The notes: generated by a model not told the origin, from the letters alone. A stretch of DNA of 64,000 bases from Riptortus pedestris (GCA_019009955.1 CM032230.1:26974001-27038000); one strand, 5' to 3'; numbered from the stretch's first letter, positions 46,940 to 59,231 are shown. Numbers and translations: made by a program.

Positions 46940-47770
46940 AGTCTGCTATTGAGGTTGTACTCATGACCGATTTTCCAATAATTTCCTCAAATCTCCAAAC
47001 ATTCTACGTAGGAGATGACGAAAATGAAGTCAGTTCAAAATGATATATACTGTTGCGAAAACTACGTATATAAAAAATTAAACAGAGCTAATCACATATT
47101 TAAGAAGTACCAAGTAGATCAAAGGAGCCGAAGATCAGTGCAGTGCCGTGTTTATGTGAACGTCAGTGATCGTAAGTTATTGGACTGTGCAATAAGAAGA
47201 ACAGTAAAGAAGCTCAGTGCATACTGTGAGGGGAAGTTAAGAATAATGTACCAAGTGTGTAGTGCATTGATAAATAAATTGTGCAGTGATAAAAACTCGG
47301 AAGTTAGTATGTGTTTAATTTTGCAATTCAAAAGAATTCGAATAAACAACGTTTATTACTGATTTTGTAAAAAAAAGTAGCAATATATTCAATTGTCTGC
47401 TACCTCTCAATTAGTCGCAAGTTTTCTTTGATCATTACCAAACTCGATATTTAAAAGTTTTATGTAAAACTTTTAATTAAGTTGGTTAATGCACAAAATA
47501 GAACAAGTGGGAAGGGGGCATTAGAGAAGGGAATTTGTAAAATTCGAAATATCTCCGTTATTATACGTCAGTTAGAAAAATTACATAACCAATCTTACTG
47601 CGATTGTAATTTCCAATAATGTTGATATTTGCATTATTGCTTTACCTTGAATGTAAATTGAGATATTGGTATTTTTAGTTTTCGGGCTTCAGTTAAACCC
47701 CCTCCTATTAATGCCTTATTAGCAATAAACTGTTATATGATGCACTTAACTACAATTGATTCAATGTTAA
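46940..47770 (-). mobile_element. HINE-TA split by an LTR-like insertion
   Basis: Left piece 46940-47050: 'gtctgctattgaggttgtactcatgacc' to 'gtcagttcaaaatgatatata'. Right piece 47388-47770: 'attgtctgctacctctc' to the 'cttcagttaaaccccctcc' module. The join falls exactly at the family's TA-tract position. The 3' palindrome and the 5' end are missing. Confidence 0.85.
47051..47382 (+). mobile_element. Possible solo LTR (332 bp)
   Basis: The segment interrupting the HINE-TA copy starts TGTTGCGAAAAC and ends AAAGTAGCA, giving TG...CA ends. It contains a TATA-like 'tatataaaaaatt' at 47067 and AATAAA at 47341. Flanks are ATATAC (47045-47050) and ATATAT (47383-47388). The target is a TA tract, so a target-site duplication cannot be proved. 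A 115-codon frame crosses it but has no domain. No second LTR or internal region is present. Confidence 0.35.
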
Positions 47771-47776
47771 TCATAT

Positions 47777-47925
47777 TTTTTTTTTAAATTTAATATGCTA
47801 GCAAGCTCTCATTAATATTAGTTTTTCGGCCACTTGTGCGACTGTGAGCGTCACAAAATCATATATCATTCATCGGCAATGAAATGTATCTTATGAGTTA
47901 GTTAACTACAAGTACTGTATTGTAT
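47777..47925 (+). repeat. Dispersed direct repeat, copy 2
   Basis: Matches 46226-46388. The two copies flank the interrupted HINE-TA region. Confidence 0.75.
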
Positions 47926-49174
47926 TTCCCTCTTGTTTAAATTCTCACTTAAAACATGTCAGTGGGGCAAGACTAATAGGTATTAAAGATGCAGTCTGCA
48001 TATTCATACTGGCTATTAGTCTATCATTAGTAAATCATAGTCTACGCACACACTGCGTGATGATATCCGCCATTCTGTCCCGTCAATCGGCTTTCATTAA
48101 AATTGCAAAATTTCCAGGGCAGTAGTGTCAACTTCTTGAGTTGGAACCCAGCTGCGGAAGTTTTTATGTACTGCTTGGAAAATACGGACGTCTCGCTTCC
48201 CAGACCGACATAAACACACTTAATCTGCAGAAGGAGACCACCTATGAATATCGCGTTTTTAATGGTGAATATCCAAAAGTAAATGATAGCTTATTTACCG
48301 GAAGTTTAAAGTTAAAAAGCTTCATGCTTAATATACTTAAAAGCTAATTAAAAGATTGAATAGGTAATCCGGTCAAAAAGGAACAATGCAAAGAATTATA
48401 TCGCTGTTGCAAATGACCAATACAACACCAGCCATAAGATTTTCGTTAAGTAACGGTTATCATTTACTTGTTCTAATCTATTGTTTATACACTAATAAGG
48501 TAGCTATCATAGAACTAAAAAATCGATTTAATTATTGAGCGATAGTTTACTGTAGTGAAATTGTTAATTAAAAGTAAAGACTTAACGCAGATAGACCACA
48601 TCTTTCTTAGCGTAAACAGATTTAAGTGTCATTTGGCTACTTCAAGTAACTTTAAATACTTTGGCTCAACAGACCACGAACTGCAAGGACGACATAACCT
48701 ACTTTGAGAAGACAAATCATAAAACTATCTGATGTGGATAGTTACCAAATATACATATTTATGAACTATGCTCTAGTCCAATGCTCAGAATTTTTCTACT
48801 TTCTCGATTGCAACACAATTCTGTACAGGAATGTGAGCCCGTTACTCTAACAATAGAAGTAATTTAGTTTACCAATCTTTGAATTCGAACTTCGAATAAT
48901 TTAGTTATTATTGCTATAAGATGACGCCAGTTCTATTCTATTTCCCTTTGAAATCAATACCGTGTTATTTCCAAATTATTTAAAGCCCTTGATTGATTTT
49001 CTTTTCACTGGGCTGAGCAAAAAGAAACCTGATTTGGTTAACATATCGTAGGAAATCTAACCACAGATCAATGCACTGTTAAAACACAGAAGATGATAAC
49101 ACACAAATAACCTTTACCTAATAATTTGTTCCACTTTTCATATCGAATAAAGTTATTTATTAACTCCCAATTTC
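47926..49174. other. Unique sequence
   Basis: The 68-codon frame at 48141 is unrecognised. Nothing else is seen. Confidence 0.45.
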
Positions 49175-49358
49175 TGATATTGTGACAACCTGAGACGTGT
49201 TATCTTTACGTTACCGGCCTTTTCTATCCCAGGGTGGGTCTAAAGATTTCATTTAATGAGTTTATCACTAGTCGTGTGAATCGAACTCACGACTCTAGGT
49301 TTACCACGCTAAGTTAAAATAAGACCAACGCCTTAATTCACATGGCTAACTTGAGCAT
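49175..49358 (-). mobile_element. tRNA-derived SINE, tail truncated
   Basis: The plus strand runs from 'gtgttatctttacgttacc' through 'ctatcccagggtgggtctaaag', 'gtgaatcgaactcacgactctaggtttacc' and 'accaacgccttaattcacatggctaacttgagc'. The head is complete and the 3' tail is missing. Confidence 0.85.
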
Positions 49359-50406
49359 TCCTTTTCATGTTGTGACTTGACCCTCTTTACGAGACATTAT
49401 ACACAAATATGCAATTAACTATCTGTAAGCACTAGACACTACAATTGCATTGTCTTATTGTGATTTGTGTGAGCATTCATTGTCTGACCTTAAAGTATTG
49501 TATTTCTATTTTCACTAACAATAACTGAGGCGAGTAAAGGTCACTCTCCAAAACGTGCCGTGAACAAATAATTAATCGTCCCGAAATGAGTCATTGGTTG
49601 ATGTCGGCCTAGCTACTGTCATCGGGGTGCAAACACAGTAGGAGAAGTCTTGTGGAAAATTGGGGTGTAGCGGTAGATGGAAGGGTAAACTGCCTTTCTT
49701 TAACGGCACTTCTCTCTGAGGCAAATATGGAATGTTTAAAAGTAGCCCGAATAGCCTGACAAATCGTGACCAGAAGTTGGAAATGGAGTGGAAGAAATTC
49801 TCTGAAGTGTTTCCCAAAATACTTAAACGAATTTATGACCATTTGATTAAAGAGTGAAAATAAATGAGTGATTTATTTTCTTTCAGGAGTAATGAGTTCT
49901 CAATTCGTTGAGATTTCCATGATTTTAGAGTATATCGTAATATAAGCCAGCATTTACAAATATTTCATGGAGGCAACATTCGAGAAAATACCAAAGTATT
50001 CCCCAAAGGGATCTTTGAGCGTATACTTCTTATGTTCTCAATGGATATCTACTAACTCTTTGCCTTCAGAAGTGCACTAGGCTAGACACTCAGGAAACTA
50101 AAGATGGGTGACTTATTTAATATTCTTAAAATAAGTCTTCAATATCAACACGTTTTTGTTTATTTCTTACGATTGGGCAATAAAATCCAGTGAGCAAATA
50201 ACAGATATACAGAAAAACTCCAAATATTTAATATTGGGTATGAAAAACTTTTGATTACTACGAATGTGTGTATGAATTTCGAAGAGAAATAACAATGCCT
50301 ATTGGATGTATAATATCGTATAATCTGAATCAGTAGTTTTATTTTTGAATTTAGCTAACAATTGAGATACATACTTTATCATGTAAAGTCCATTTCTTCG
50401 TGTATT
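49359..50406. other. Unique sequence
   Basis: Two overlapping minus frames (49572-49817 and 49609-49842) occupy a slightly less AT-rich patch. No domain is recognised, and I do not call a gene. Confidence 0.4.
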
Positions 50407-50530
50407 TTAGCAGATTTCCCTTAGGGGAAATCTGCTATGAGGTCGTACTCATGACGGAATTTTCGAAATTTTTCTTCAAATGTCCATCGATCCTACGAGC
50501 AGATGACGAAAATGAGGTCCGTTCAAAACT

Positions 50531-50610
<80 letters not shown>

Positions 50611-51378
50611 GTTACCGCTCTAGCGGTCGAAATTTTTGTTTGATCGTTACCAAACTCGATATTTAGTCGTTTTATATAAAAAGAAAGATCAAGTTCGTTA
50701 ACGGCTGAAATCGGACCAGGGGGAGGGGGGGGGGTTTAGAGGGGAGAATTTTGAAAAATCGAAAAATCTTCGTTACTATAAGTCGGATCTAAAAATTTTA
50801 TAGAATAAATCGTTTTGCAAATTAAGTGTACTATTAATATTGTTACATACATTTATTCTCTATCTTGAATATGGACCGAGATATTTGCATTTTTCAGTTT
50901 TCAGCCTTCAGTAAACTCCCACTACTACTAGTGTTACATAAGCAATAATCAGTTATATAGTAAACCACATTATTCGAAGCCTAAATACCAAATATTGATT
51001 TCATTGAACCTTTACTTTGTGAAATATATGCAAATACGTTCTGAATGACCCCCCCCCCCTTCCTTCGTTTTTGGATTACTAAAATTTGAGTGATTAAGAG
51101 AAAACTGATTTTGTTTCATTACAAATTACAACACTAGCTTTAGTAAATAGTTTTCAATAAAATTAATATGTTATATTCAGATATATTTCATTCATTGTTT
51201 GTCTTTCCGGTCTATCTATGCAGCTCTACGAGGCTGGCCGGCCTGTTTGTTTACAATTCAGCCGCTTTCCGTTGTAGAGATTATTTACTTGTATTGTAAG
51301 TTTACTGAACATTCACGGTAGTGTTACCTTCGCGTGGGAAATCTGCTTAGTTTACACAGCACCTGCGTGACGGACTTT
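50407..51378 (-). mobile_element. HINE-TA, full-length long form
   Basis: The 3' palindrome TTAGCAGATTTCCCTTAGGG lies at 50407. The tract position holds (AC)n 50530-50552 plus (TA)n 50553-50607. G9 occurs near 50725-50733 and C9 near 51050-51059. The 5' end GTGGGAAATCTGCTTAGTTTAC...GCGTGACGGACTTTT is complete at 51335-51377. It is one of the best-preserved copies. Confidence 0.94.
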
Positions 51379-51913
51379 TATGAATTATATTTAAGTAATT
51401 TATTCGAACATAAACTAATTTTCGAACAAATATTGAAATTTCTAAGTTAAAGAATAATGTTATCCTCTTGATACTACTTTGAAGTAATAGTAATCTTATT
51501 CCCTCATTTAATGATAGGGAATCGTGTCTCGTAATTCGAAAATTGTAGGGCAAGGCTATAATTCATCAGAAATAATTTTAATAAGCTTTTAATGGGCGTC
51601 TTTAATGTTTTTAGTGCCTCGCGCCAGCCATATGAGTTAAGAAGTTGGCCTAAATAAACAAGGAAAACCACAAGTGAGTATTCGACCACGCAGAAATAGG
51701 TCAAAAAGTAGTTCATTGAATGACGAAATTACTAAATAAGCTCTTAGTCCCCGCTCATAAATGAATTTTAATTAATAGCTTTTTATTTCTTTTATGATTA
51801 CAACCTTAATGTGTTGAGTCGTACGGCAAGAACATATTGAGCTTACAATGTCCTAATTAATAAACCTTTAAAAAAAATAATTTTTACTGTAAAACAATTA
51901 TTAATTTTTTTGG
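51379..51913. other. Unique sequence
   Basis: Nothing recognised. Confidence 0.5.
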
Positions 51914-52020
51914 GTGTTCATGTTCACCGTGTGAGTTCAGGCGTTGGTCTTAATCTCACTTAGTAAACCTAGAGTAGTGGGGTTGATTCTCACCTTGACT
52001 ATCGGAAAATTATTTTGTGA
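51914..52020 (+). mobile_element. tRNA-derived SINE, head only
   Basis: 'gttcatgttcaccgtgtgagttcaggcgttggtcttaatctcac', then a relic box B ('ggggttgattctcacc') and 'gactatcggaaaattattttgtga'. The body beyond is lost. Confidence 0.75.
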
Positions 52021-53904
52021 AGAGAATATTGAAGAAGCCAATGTTTGTTTTTTTTTTGTTTTGTTTTTTTCTGCTGGTGGTGAGGTTATTCAGAACACTG
52101 CTTTGTGGCTCCTCACGATTTACTTTTAGAATCTCTTAGCGTTTTTGGGAATTTACATTACCATCCTCAGAGCTACAAAAAGTAAAGCACAATAAATGTA
52201 GAGAGACATATATACTATGAAAGTTGCAACAATAACATGTTTCTATAACAAAATATATATAATTAAAATAGAATTAATTAATAATGGCTTACTTACTATC
52301 TAAACATTAAAATCATTAAAGAACAAAATTTACTGTCATTGCGAAGGACGTGCCTGTAGAGATGCTTATTTAACTTCATTGGGAAAAGGAACTCTCAAAT
52401 TTATACCACACAGGTTTAGATTTTCACTATTCTCGGAAATAATAAATACATTTCCTTTATAATAGCAATTTCCGGCTGAGGTCAAATAAGATTCGCTCCG
52501 TGCATACTTGCGGAAAAAGAGTGAAACTCTTCTAACGTATAGTGGAGTGCTCTCATAGCATCAGTAAAAAGTAGAGCGGATAGAGATTACTCATTCACTA
52601 GGGTAAATATGGCATTTATATCCAAAGGGTAAAGAAATCGCGTTTTCCAGCTCCTTTGCATTCGGGCTGTGGGAGCGGCGGAGGAACACGCTGGAGAAAG
52701 GCCTCTGGAACAAGCTCAAGACAAGCCTTCAAGTGAAACTAGTGTAAACTCTGATTCGAATGCATCTCCTTGCTTGTTATTCATTGCTTTTCAGTTTCTA
52801 TTTGGAGAGTTCTAACCTAGCTGCCAAGAAGTATATAGCAGCTGAACTTTGATATATGGGGCTTAAGTGCATCAAACCAGGTTCCATGATGAATCGGACT
52901 ATTAAAATTGTATTCATGTAATATTCAGAAGAAATAATGAATATTCATTACATATTAAATGCATGGGTCATTCTTCATACGAAGTTATTATTGGTTTCTT
53001 ATTTTCACTCAAAGCCGCCGATTTTCCGGGAAATATCTGATTCTTCAACAGTACACCAAATCCCTTCGAAAAAAATCAGCCTTAAGAAAGTATTTGGAGA
53101 CGTCAAAGAGCAGCACAGATGGAGCAAAATATACAATCTTTACAATGGAAACTCTATCCAAGAAGATCTCATTTAGTAAAACAGCAGAAAGAGGGTTGCC
53201 TTTGAATATGAATATGTATATGGCTATATCTGTTTTTATTCTTTATTGAACACAGAAGGGAAGAACATGGCTCATCAGGACATGCGATGATTTCTCGTTG
53301 CCTCCTGCATCAAACCATCTAACAAACAAGACATCAGGAGGAAAGTTCTATGTCAAGTCATAAATGGAGATAATCCTACTTCAAGCTAAGGAAAATTTAA
53401 AAATTTAATTTGAAGTAGTACACAGGGACAATGATAATGTGAATCACCATTTCCGACAATTCTTCTCTTTTCAAGGGCTTCAGTTCAAATGTAATTTATA
53501 TGTTCTGTGGTATTTACATACTGAAATGTGATCAAAATTTGTTAAATAAAAAGTAATTTCAGCGGGAGTACTTCGTCTTAGCTTTTATATATGTGTATAT
53601 ATATATAATATCAAATTCAATGAGATGAATCGGTCCTTATGACTAAATTTAATTTAAACTTGAACCTGTATTCTAAATATAGCTGCATTGTGGTACTTTA
53701 TTTTGCAGAATACCCGTGTGCTTCCAAGACATTTGAACATTCCTCTGACTTTTCATAAGTCTGACTGATTACTTCAAACAGCTATTGGTCTTCGAAGCTC
53801 CTTCAAAAGCTCCATACGAGATTTCAAATTAATCTGATCATACTGCAACCTCTTTAGAATTACTGACTTCAAAAAATATCGTTCGCTCTCTGCAGTAATG
53901 TTAT
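52021..53904. other. Unique sequence with a less AT-rich patch (52640-52760)
   Basis: The patch includes CTCCTTTGCATTCGGGC and GGGAGCGGCGGAGG. The overlapping frames at 52937 and 52959 are unrecognised. Nothing else is supported. Confidence 0.4.
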
Positions 53905-54112
53905 TTATTAACGTCCAGTTTTTGCTATTAAGGATTATTGGGGCAGGCTATCTACAAGCTACCACACTTTTCTATACAGGATGAGACTAAGCATATTATT
54001 TAATGAGTTCGTCACTGAAATTCCTATTGCCCTGAATCGAGTTCACGACTCTAGGTGACCAAGTGAGGTTAAGACGGATGGATGCCTTAAGTCTTACGGC
54101 TAACACGATTCC
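53905..54112 (-). mobile_element. tRNA-derived SINE, old, near full-length
   Basis: The plus strand has 'gttatttattaacgtccagtttttgc', 'gggcaggctatctacaagctacc', 'gagttcgtcactgaaattcc', 'tcgagttcacgactctagg' and 'ccttaagtcttacggctaacacg'. It is diverged but in the right order throughout. Confidence 0.85.
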
Positions 54113-55588
54113 CTCTCAATAATAGGACACGTTTACTATCATCCTTTTCAACACTTAATTTTGTGAAGATATGTACACTTGAGTATGTGTTTGTTCTCAA
54201 TGATTGTTATTAATAAGCCTTCTTTTATGGACAATAGCCATTCGGGGAACAGCTACAATGTCCTCCGTTCACTCCCCCTGTTGAACCATTCAATACATTG
54301 TCAATGTGCCGACCTCCTTTCTTTTCTTTTCAATCTTTTCGAGGTTTAGGGCGCTGTCTGACCCTGCTCAGGATTTCAAGTTTCACTTTGGTGGTTATTA
54401 GTCTATCCTGGACAATGTTATACCCATAGTAATTTTTTTAAGAACGGTACGAACCTGAAAAACGTTCAAAGTGCACAAATTCCAACTCTTCGCTTGAATG
54501 ACTGACTCTTCGGATTATAATTTTTTCAAGTTGAAGTTAATATATACGTTTATGTGAAATTTCGTTTAATTTGTCTTATATATTCAGGCCTCGTTTTTAA
54601 ACCATTTTCTACACATGGTTCCAAACCCAAATTAAAATTTGGTAAACGATATTGAAAGGTTCCAAAAAAAAAATGGACAACATGAAGAAAACTGGAAAAT
54701 TTGAAAAAAAAAATTCAAAAATGCAACTTTAAACGTGCCCCAATTGCTAAGGTGTAACCTTTTGTATGTAACCTCTCAAACATATATTTATACATGAAAA
54801 GTCATAAAACCTGTCTGTAACTGAGTGTCAAAAATATATATTAAAAAACCACCATTGGTATTCCCTTGAAATAGTTTACAGTCTTTAGTCTTGTTTTTTC
54901 TTTAGGCTACTACTTGGTAGCTTCCCCGTGTACAGGAAGTCTTGATGTAAGCCGATAAAAACCAAGGAAAAACGACGCATAACGATTTCTTGTTAGGACA
55001 ACTCTATCCAATAATAAATGCATCAGAAGTAGTAAACAAAACTTCGAAGATAATGTTGTTAGAAGGCTAGTCGTTCTTGGACTTCATAAGCTAATGATAA
55101 TAACATTTAACGATGGTAATAACATTAAATATGAATAATATTCCGTCTTTTAGCGAGTGTTAGAATTGTGTGGAGTTAAAGAAAAAAAAATCATTTATTT
55201 AAATGGAACAAAAACGTTTTTTATTGCTAAGCACAGTTATTTCATGTGGTTAGCTATGAACTATATTTTAGTTGAACATGGTGTATCTATTTAGTGTATA
55301 CTCTAGGGATTGAAGAGGGTTCCTATTTATGAAAAAAGAGATCTGAAGATGTAACTATAGAAAGAAGTGTAACCGATCTGTCATGGCCAAGCCCTGGCTA
55401 CATGGAATAAAAAACGAAAAAAAGGAAAAAACCTTCCTTCAAGGTTCTCGACTTTGGCCCCTCGACTCAACCAACTAAACGCTTTACTCAGGTGGTTCAT
55501 ATTGCATGCGAGGTTTTCCGATACCTGAAATAGTAGATATATTTTGTTTATATTAAAAAGACATACGTGTCTACGGTATATGTAGAAT
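54113..55588. other. Unique sequence
   Basis: The minus frame 55381-55659 contains a possible splice acceptor (TTTCAG before GTATCGG, plus positions 55517-55529) but no recognisable domain. Nothing else is supported. Confidence 0.4.
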
Positions 55589-55834
55589 TTACAAGCTATA
55601 CTTGGTAATTGATATCGTGAATAGGTAAATCTGATTTTCATAGGACCGAACAAGGGCATTCAGTGGTTTCCCATCGCATTCTGCAACAGACCATCCTCCA
55701 ATAAAGGCATCATGAGGAATATTCCATTCACACCAGTAAAGACATGAGTGGAGAAAATTCGATTTGCCTCCAGAATTATTAGATAGCCACCCCTCGGTAG
55801 CTTGTAGCCTGCATAACGTGACAAATGTAGGCAT
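55589..55834 (-). CDS. Unassigned 81-codon frame, faint DM9-like pattern
   Basis: Residues about 35-60 of this minus-strand frame read WCEWNIPHDAFIGGWSVAECDGKPL. The spacing of a Trp, 'IP..A..GG' and 'DG.PL' recalls DM9 repeats (DUF3421) of insect proteins, in which a Trp is followed by '(V/I)P.(G/D)A..GG....G.PLY'. The following Tyr-Val-Gly-Arg signature of DM9 is not present (NALVRSYE instead). No signal peptide is visible. It lies in a mostly unique region with no supporting exons that I can join. It may be an exon, a gene relic or coincidence, and I would not use the DM9 name without a profile search. Confidence 0.2.
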   Translation of the reverse strand: MPTFVTLCRLQATEGWLSNNSGGKSNFLHSCLYWCEWNIPHDAFIGGWSVAECDGKPLNALVRSYENQIYLFTISITKYSL

Positions 55835-57091
55835 TAGCCAGTATGAGTATACTGACTACAGCTTTTTTCTATCCTCCAAACTTGCCCTACTGACCTGTTG
55901 TAAGTGAGAATTTGGACAGGAGGGGGTGGGGGTATTTACCATACATAAATAATAGATGTTCTAGATGCCTTTCCCAAGTTTAATTATCCTCAAAATGCTG
56001 ATATGGATCGTTTTACATGGAACAACAAACAATAATTATGTATATTATAGCAAGCACTTATTCCATTTTTTTTTTTGGCTGACTTCTGCTCCAGAAGTCT
56101 GCACATTATAACTCATTAGCCAGAATAATTCCCCAGTAACTTTGCAGTTGATGGAAGATCAATGAAGATTGAGAATCGTATCATGAGATTGGTAGAAGAC
56201 ACAGTTTTACTGGCTGTTACCTCGGTCACCCATTCATTTGTATTTCCACTTAACGTCCTTTCGTTCATGAGTGCACCTAACTTGCTAGGTCCAAGCGTTC
56301 CGGAACTACATATTCTCTGAATGAGGTCGCGGTATTGGGTTTGATTGTAATGGGATCTTGATAGACCACTTGCATAATAATTATACAACATTCCCTCGTA
56401 TAAATTACTTTAGTTAACTGGGCGGGAGGGGGTCGGCCATGGCTCAAGATGAGGAAGCTCCACTCTGTCCATGAATTGCATTTTACAACCCTTGATCTCA
56501 TTTCTTATATTGCATTTGGATTGAGTTAGTTATACCCCGTAATTAATGCGATTACAAGTACATTTGCTAAATAAGAAGAACCAATGATCGGGTCTGCACT
56601 TTTGACCGTGTACTGGGTGATTCAATGGAGCAGACTTCCAGTTCCCAGCACATTGACGAATTTAGAAAACAAAGCTAAGGGTGATCTATAAAGGTAATGT
56701 GAAGTTTATTATAAAGGAATTAAAAACTATAGACTTTTTAGCTGGAAATGACACATTTCAACAGACAGGGATTTAAAATTGAATTTCAAAAGACATTGAT
56801 ACGATTTGTTATTTTTTTCTTTTCGGCTCCAACAGACCCATACCGAAGGAGGGTCTAAACTATGTGAACATACTGAGCTTGGCCTCCCACTGTTCTGGTC
56901 TATTATTGTAGACTCTCTTGGAATCATAAATAGCTACATTTATGCCCAATAATTTATATTATCATTTTTCTTATATATTTTCCTCGATTTTATATTTTTT
57001 ATTAGTGTTATTTTTATATATCTTCTTTTCTTAAATAATTAGATTTCCCTTATATTAACATATTATATTCTAAATTTAGACCATTATATAT
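55835..57091. other. Unique sequence with unassigned minus-strand frames
   Basis: Frames at 56116-56391, 56277-56501 and 56727-56927 (minus) lie in slightly less AT-rich DNA. None shows a motif I recognise. A relic gene is possible but unsupported. Confidence 0.3.
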
Positions 57092-57175
57092 AATCTGGAT
57101 GTATTCAGTAAGCCTGTGTTTTCCTCTATAAAGCCCATTGTATAGGAAAACAGGCTTACTGTGTACATTCAGATT
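57092..57175. ncRNA. Pre-miRNA-like hairpin candidate, 84 nt
   Basis: The left arm starting AATCTGGATGTATTCAGTAA pairs with the right arm ending TTACTGTGTACATTCAGATT. Over the basal 25 positions I count 24 pairs (two of them G-U) and one mismatch. A 2-nt bulge, then TTTTCCT against AGGAAAA, leads to a loop around AAGCCCAT. Total length, arm length and wobble pairs fit a microRNA precursor on either strand. A small palindromic MITE is the alternative. No expression evidence is available. Confidence 0.4.
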
Positions 57176-58245
57176 GATTCGTTCCTCTACCAGCCAGCTT
57201 CCCTTAAAGCATTATATATAATTTACTTTAAGTAAAACAATACCTCACGTATTAAAAAAGGTATAACAATTGTTTTATAGAATCAAGCAGTGTTCAGGAA
57301 CCCACGCATTTAGGCAGCCTAAGCTTGTTTTCTGAATAAACTTTTTGTTTCTTACTATTAGTCTTCGATTCCCCGTACATGTACATCTCCTCTCCTACAT
57401 TCTACAATTTTAAGGATATTGAAACGAAACTCCAGGAATCCCCTTACCATATGCCTAAAGTCTGATCCACTTGATGGCTACTGCCACCATCTGTGGTTTG
57501 TACAAAATTCCATGTGATATTGTTTCCATAACATTGGAAGGAATTTTAGAATAATATTGAATTCTTATATATTCACAATGAGATTTGAAGTCCAGACAAG
57601 GACCCGTCTGACAAGGAAATAGAACTTTTCTATCAAAATCCGTCAAGAAATGTGCCACTTCACATTGATGAATCCAGAATCCGGTCAACCTCAGTGCCCA
57701 TGGACTAGAAAGGGCAACATTCTATGGCATCATGATATTGACATGGAAGATTATTTCCTTTTGAAAAACAAAAAAAAAACACCTCAATGACAACTAGTTT
57801 CGGATTTTTTTTTTATTTTTAAATAATTAATATTCTTAGAATAAAATTCTAATTACCTTAAAGAAATCACTCGACTTACGTTTTATTATTTCTGCAAAAA
57901 TTACATTACCTTACCCTCGCTTTCGGTCAGAAGTAGTCCCAATTTATAATGTTTAGAACTTGGAAGAAGTTCATGGGCTACAGCTGCAGTGTGTGTCTTT
58001 TTAAACTGTGCACTGAAGCAAGGCATTTTAACAGAAGCACACATGATGCGTTGAGTAAGACGTTTAGTGCCTTGTCCAGACTGTTAGCCTACTCCAAGAA
58101 GGTAAACATTTGGCCTACTTCGGGGTCTTTACCCTGCAGGACTTCTCTTTGTCACTGTATTAGCACATTTTCCTCGTTCTCAGTTTTCACAAGTCATAAA
58201 TTCCTTACTTAAATTTCGAGATAATAAGCAGGAATTTTTTTTAAA
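57176..58245. other. Unique sequence
   Basis: The minus frame 57455-57688 and plus frame 57949-58212 (87 codons, Cys-containing) are unrecognised. Nothing else is supported. Confidence 0.4.
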
Positions 58246-59083
58246 AAAGTCTGTCACGCAGGAGCTTCGTAAACTAAGCAGATTTCCCACTCATAGTTTT
58301 ACAATAAATAAATCTGTATACTTGTAACACTAAACACCACCGTGAATATTAATTGAGCAAATACAAATGACAATCAGGAATCTCATTTCCACATAGAAAA
58401 AGCGTTTGAATTGTAAACAAACAGGTTAGCCTACCCCTCAGAGCTGAGAGATATAAATATTCCTGACCGGAAAGAAAAACAATTATTGAAATATATCTGA
58501 GTCTAATTATAATATAATAAGGGGTGGGCATCATAACGTTTTTGCATGTATCACATTTAGAAACGATTTGAGGAGCACAATCTCGGGTGTTATAGCTTGA
58601 AATAAGATTGTTCATGATATGATGGCTTATTCATAACATGCGATGACAAAGACTGGGTATATTGAAGGCTGAAAATTAAAAATTGCAAATATTTCGGTTT
58701 ATATTTGAGATAAAGAAAGAATGTATTTAACAACATTTACAGGGAGTTTAATTTGCAATAAGATTGGTTATGTACAATTTTTCAATCCGACTTATAGTAA
58801 CGAAGATATTTCAAATATCCCCCCCCCTTCCGCTCTGTTCCGATTTGCGCCATTAACGATCTTGATCTTTCCTTTTGCATAAAATGATAAAATATCGAGT
58901 TTGGTAACGATGCAACGGAAATTGGGACCGCTAGAGCGTTAAGAAACAAAGATATATATAATTTTGAACGGACTTTTATTTTTGCCATCTCCTGGGTATG
59001 ATCGATGAACATTTGAAGGCATTTATCAAAAATCGCGTCATGTGTACGACCTCAATAGCTGAATCCCCTTAATGGGTGATTAA
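58246..59083 (+). mobile_element. HINE-TA, near full-length, TA tract nearly gone
   Basis: The 5' end is GTCTGTCACGCAGGAGCTTCG (58249). It carries the long 5' module ('ctgtatacttgtaacac', 'gtaaacaaacaggttagcc'). The core has C8-9 near 58819. 'cgctagagcgttaagaaac' is followed by only 'gatatatataattttgaacgg'. The 3' end GAATCCCCTTAATGGGTGATTAAT is a damaged palindrome. Confidence 0.9.
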
Positions 59084-59183
59084 TGTTAGTATTCATAATC
59101 GATCCGAGCTAGTATGTAGGTAGCAGTATGATTACGGGACGATTCATTTCCCTCAGCAATAACGAGAGAATTTTCTCCATTAC

Positions 59184-59231
59184 TCCAGGGCTGTGATTAT
59201 AACTGAACTGTGATAGTTCAGTGGCCCTGGA
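59184..59231. repeat. Two-stem hairpin
   Basis: The outer stem TCCAGGGC (59184-59191) pairs with GCCCTGGA (59224-59231). The inner stem ACTGAAC (59202-59208) pairs with GTTCAGT (59216-59222). The stems are nearly contiguous on the right, with a 10-nt bulge on the left. Confidence 0.6.

Noticed and set aside
47015..47362. 115-codon plus frame with a Cys- and Lys-rich sequence
   Set aside because: It spans the HINE-TA/LTR-like junction and has no recognisable domain. The LTR-like interpretation explains the segment better.
55331..55380. CTGAAGATG motif as a third Penelope-like/hammerhead end
   Set aside because: The downstream sequence does not form stem II and no GAAA box is present.
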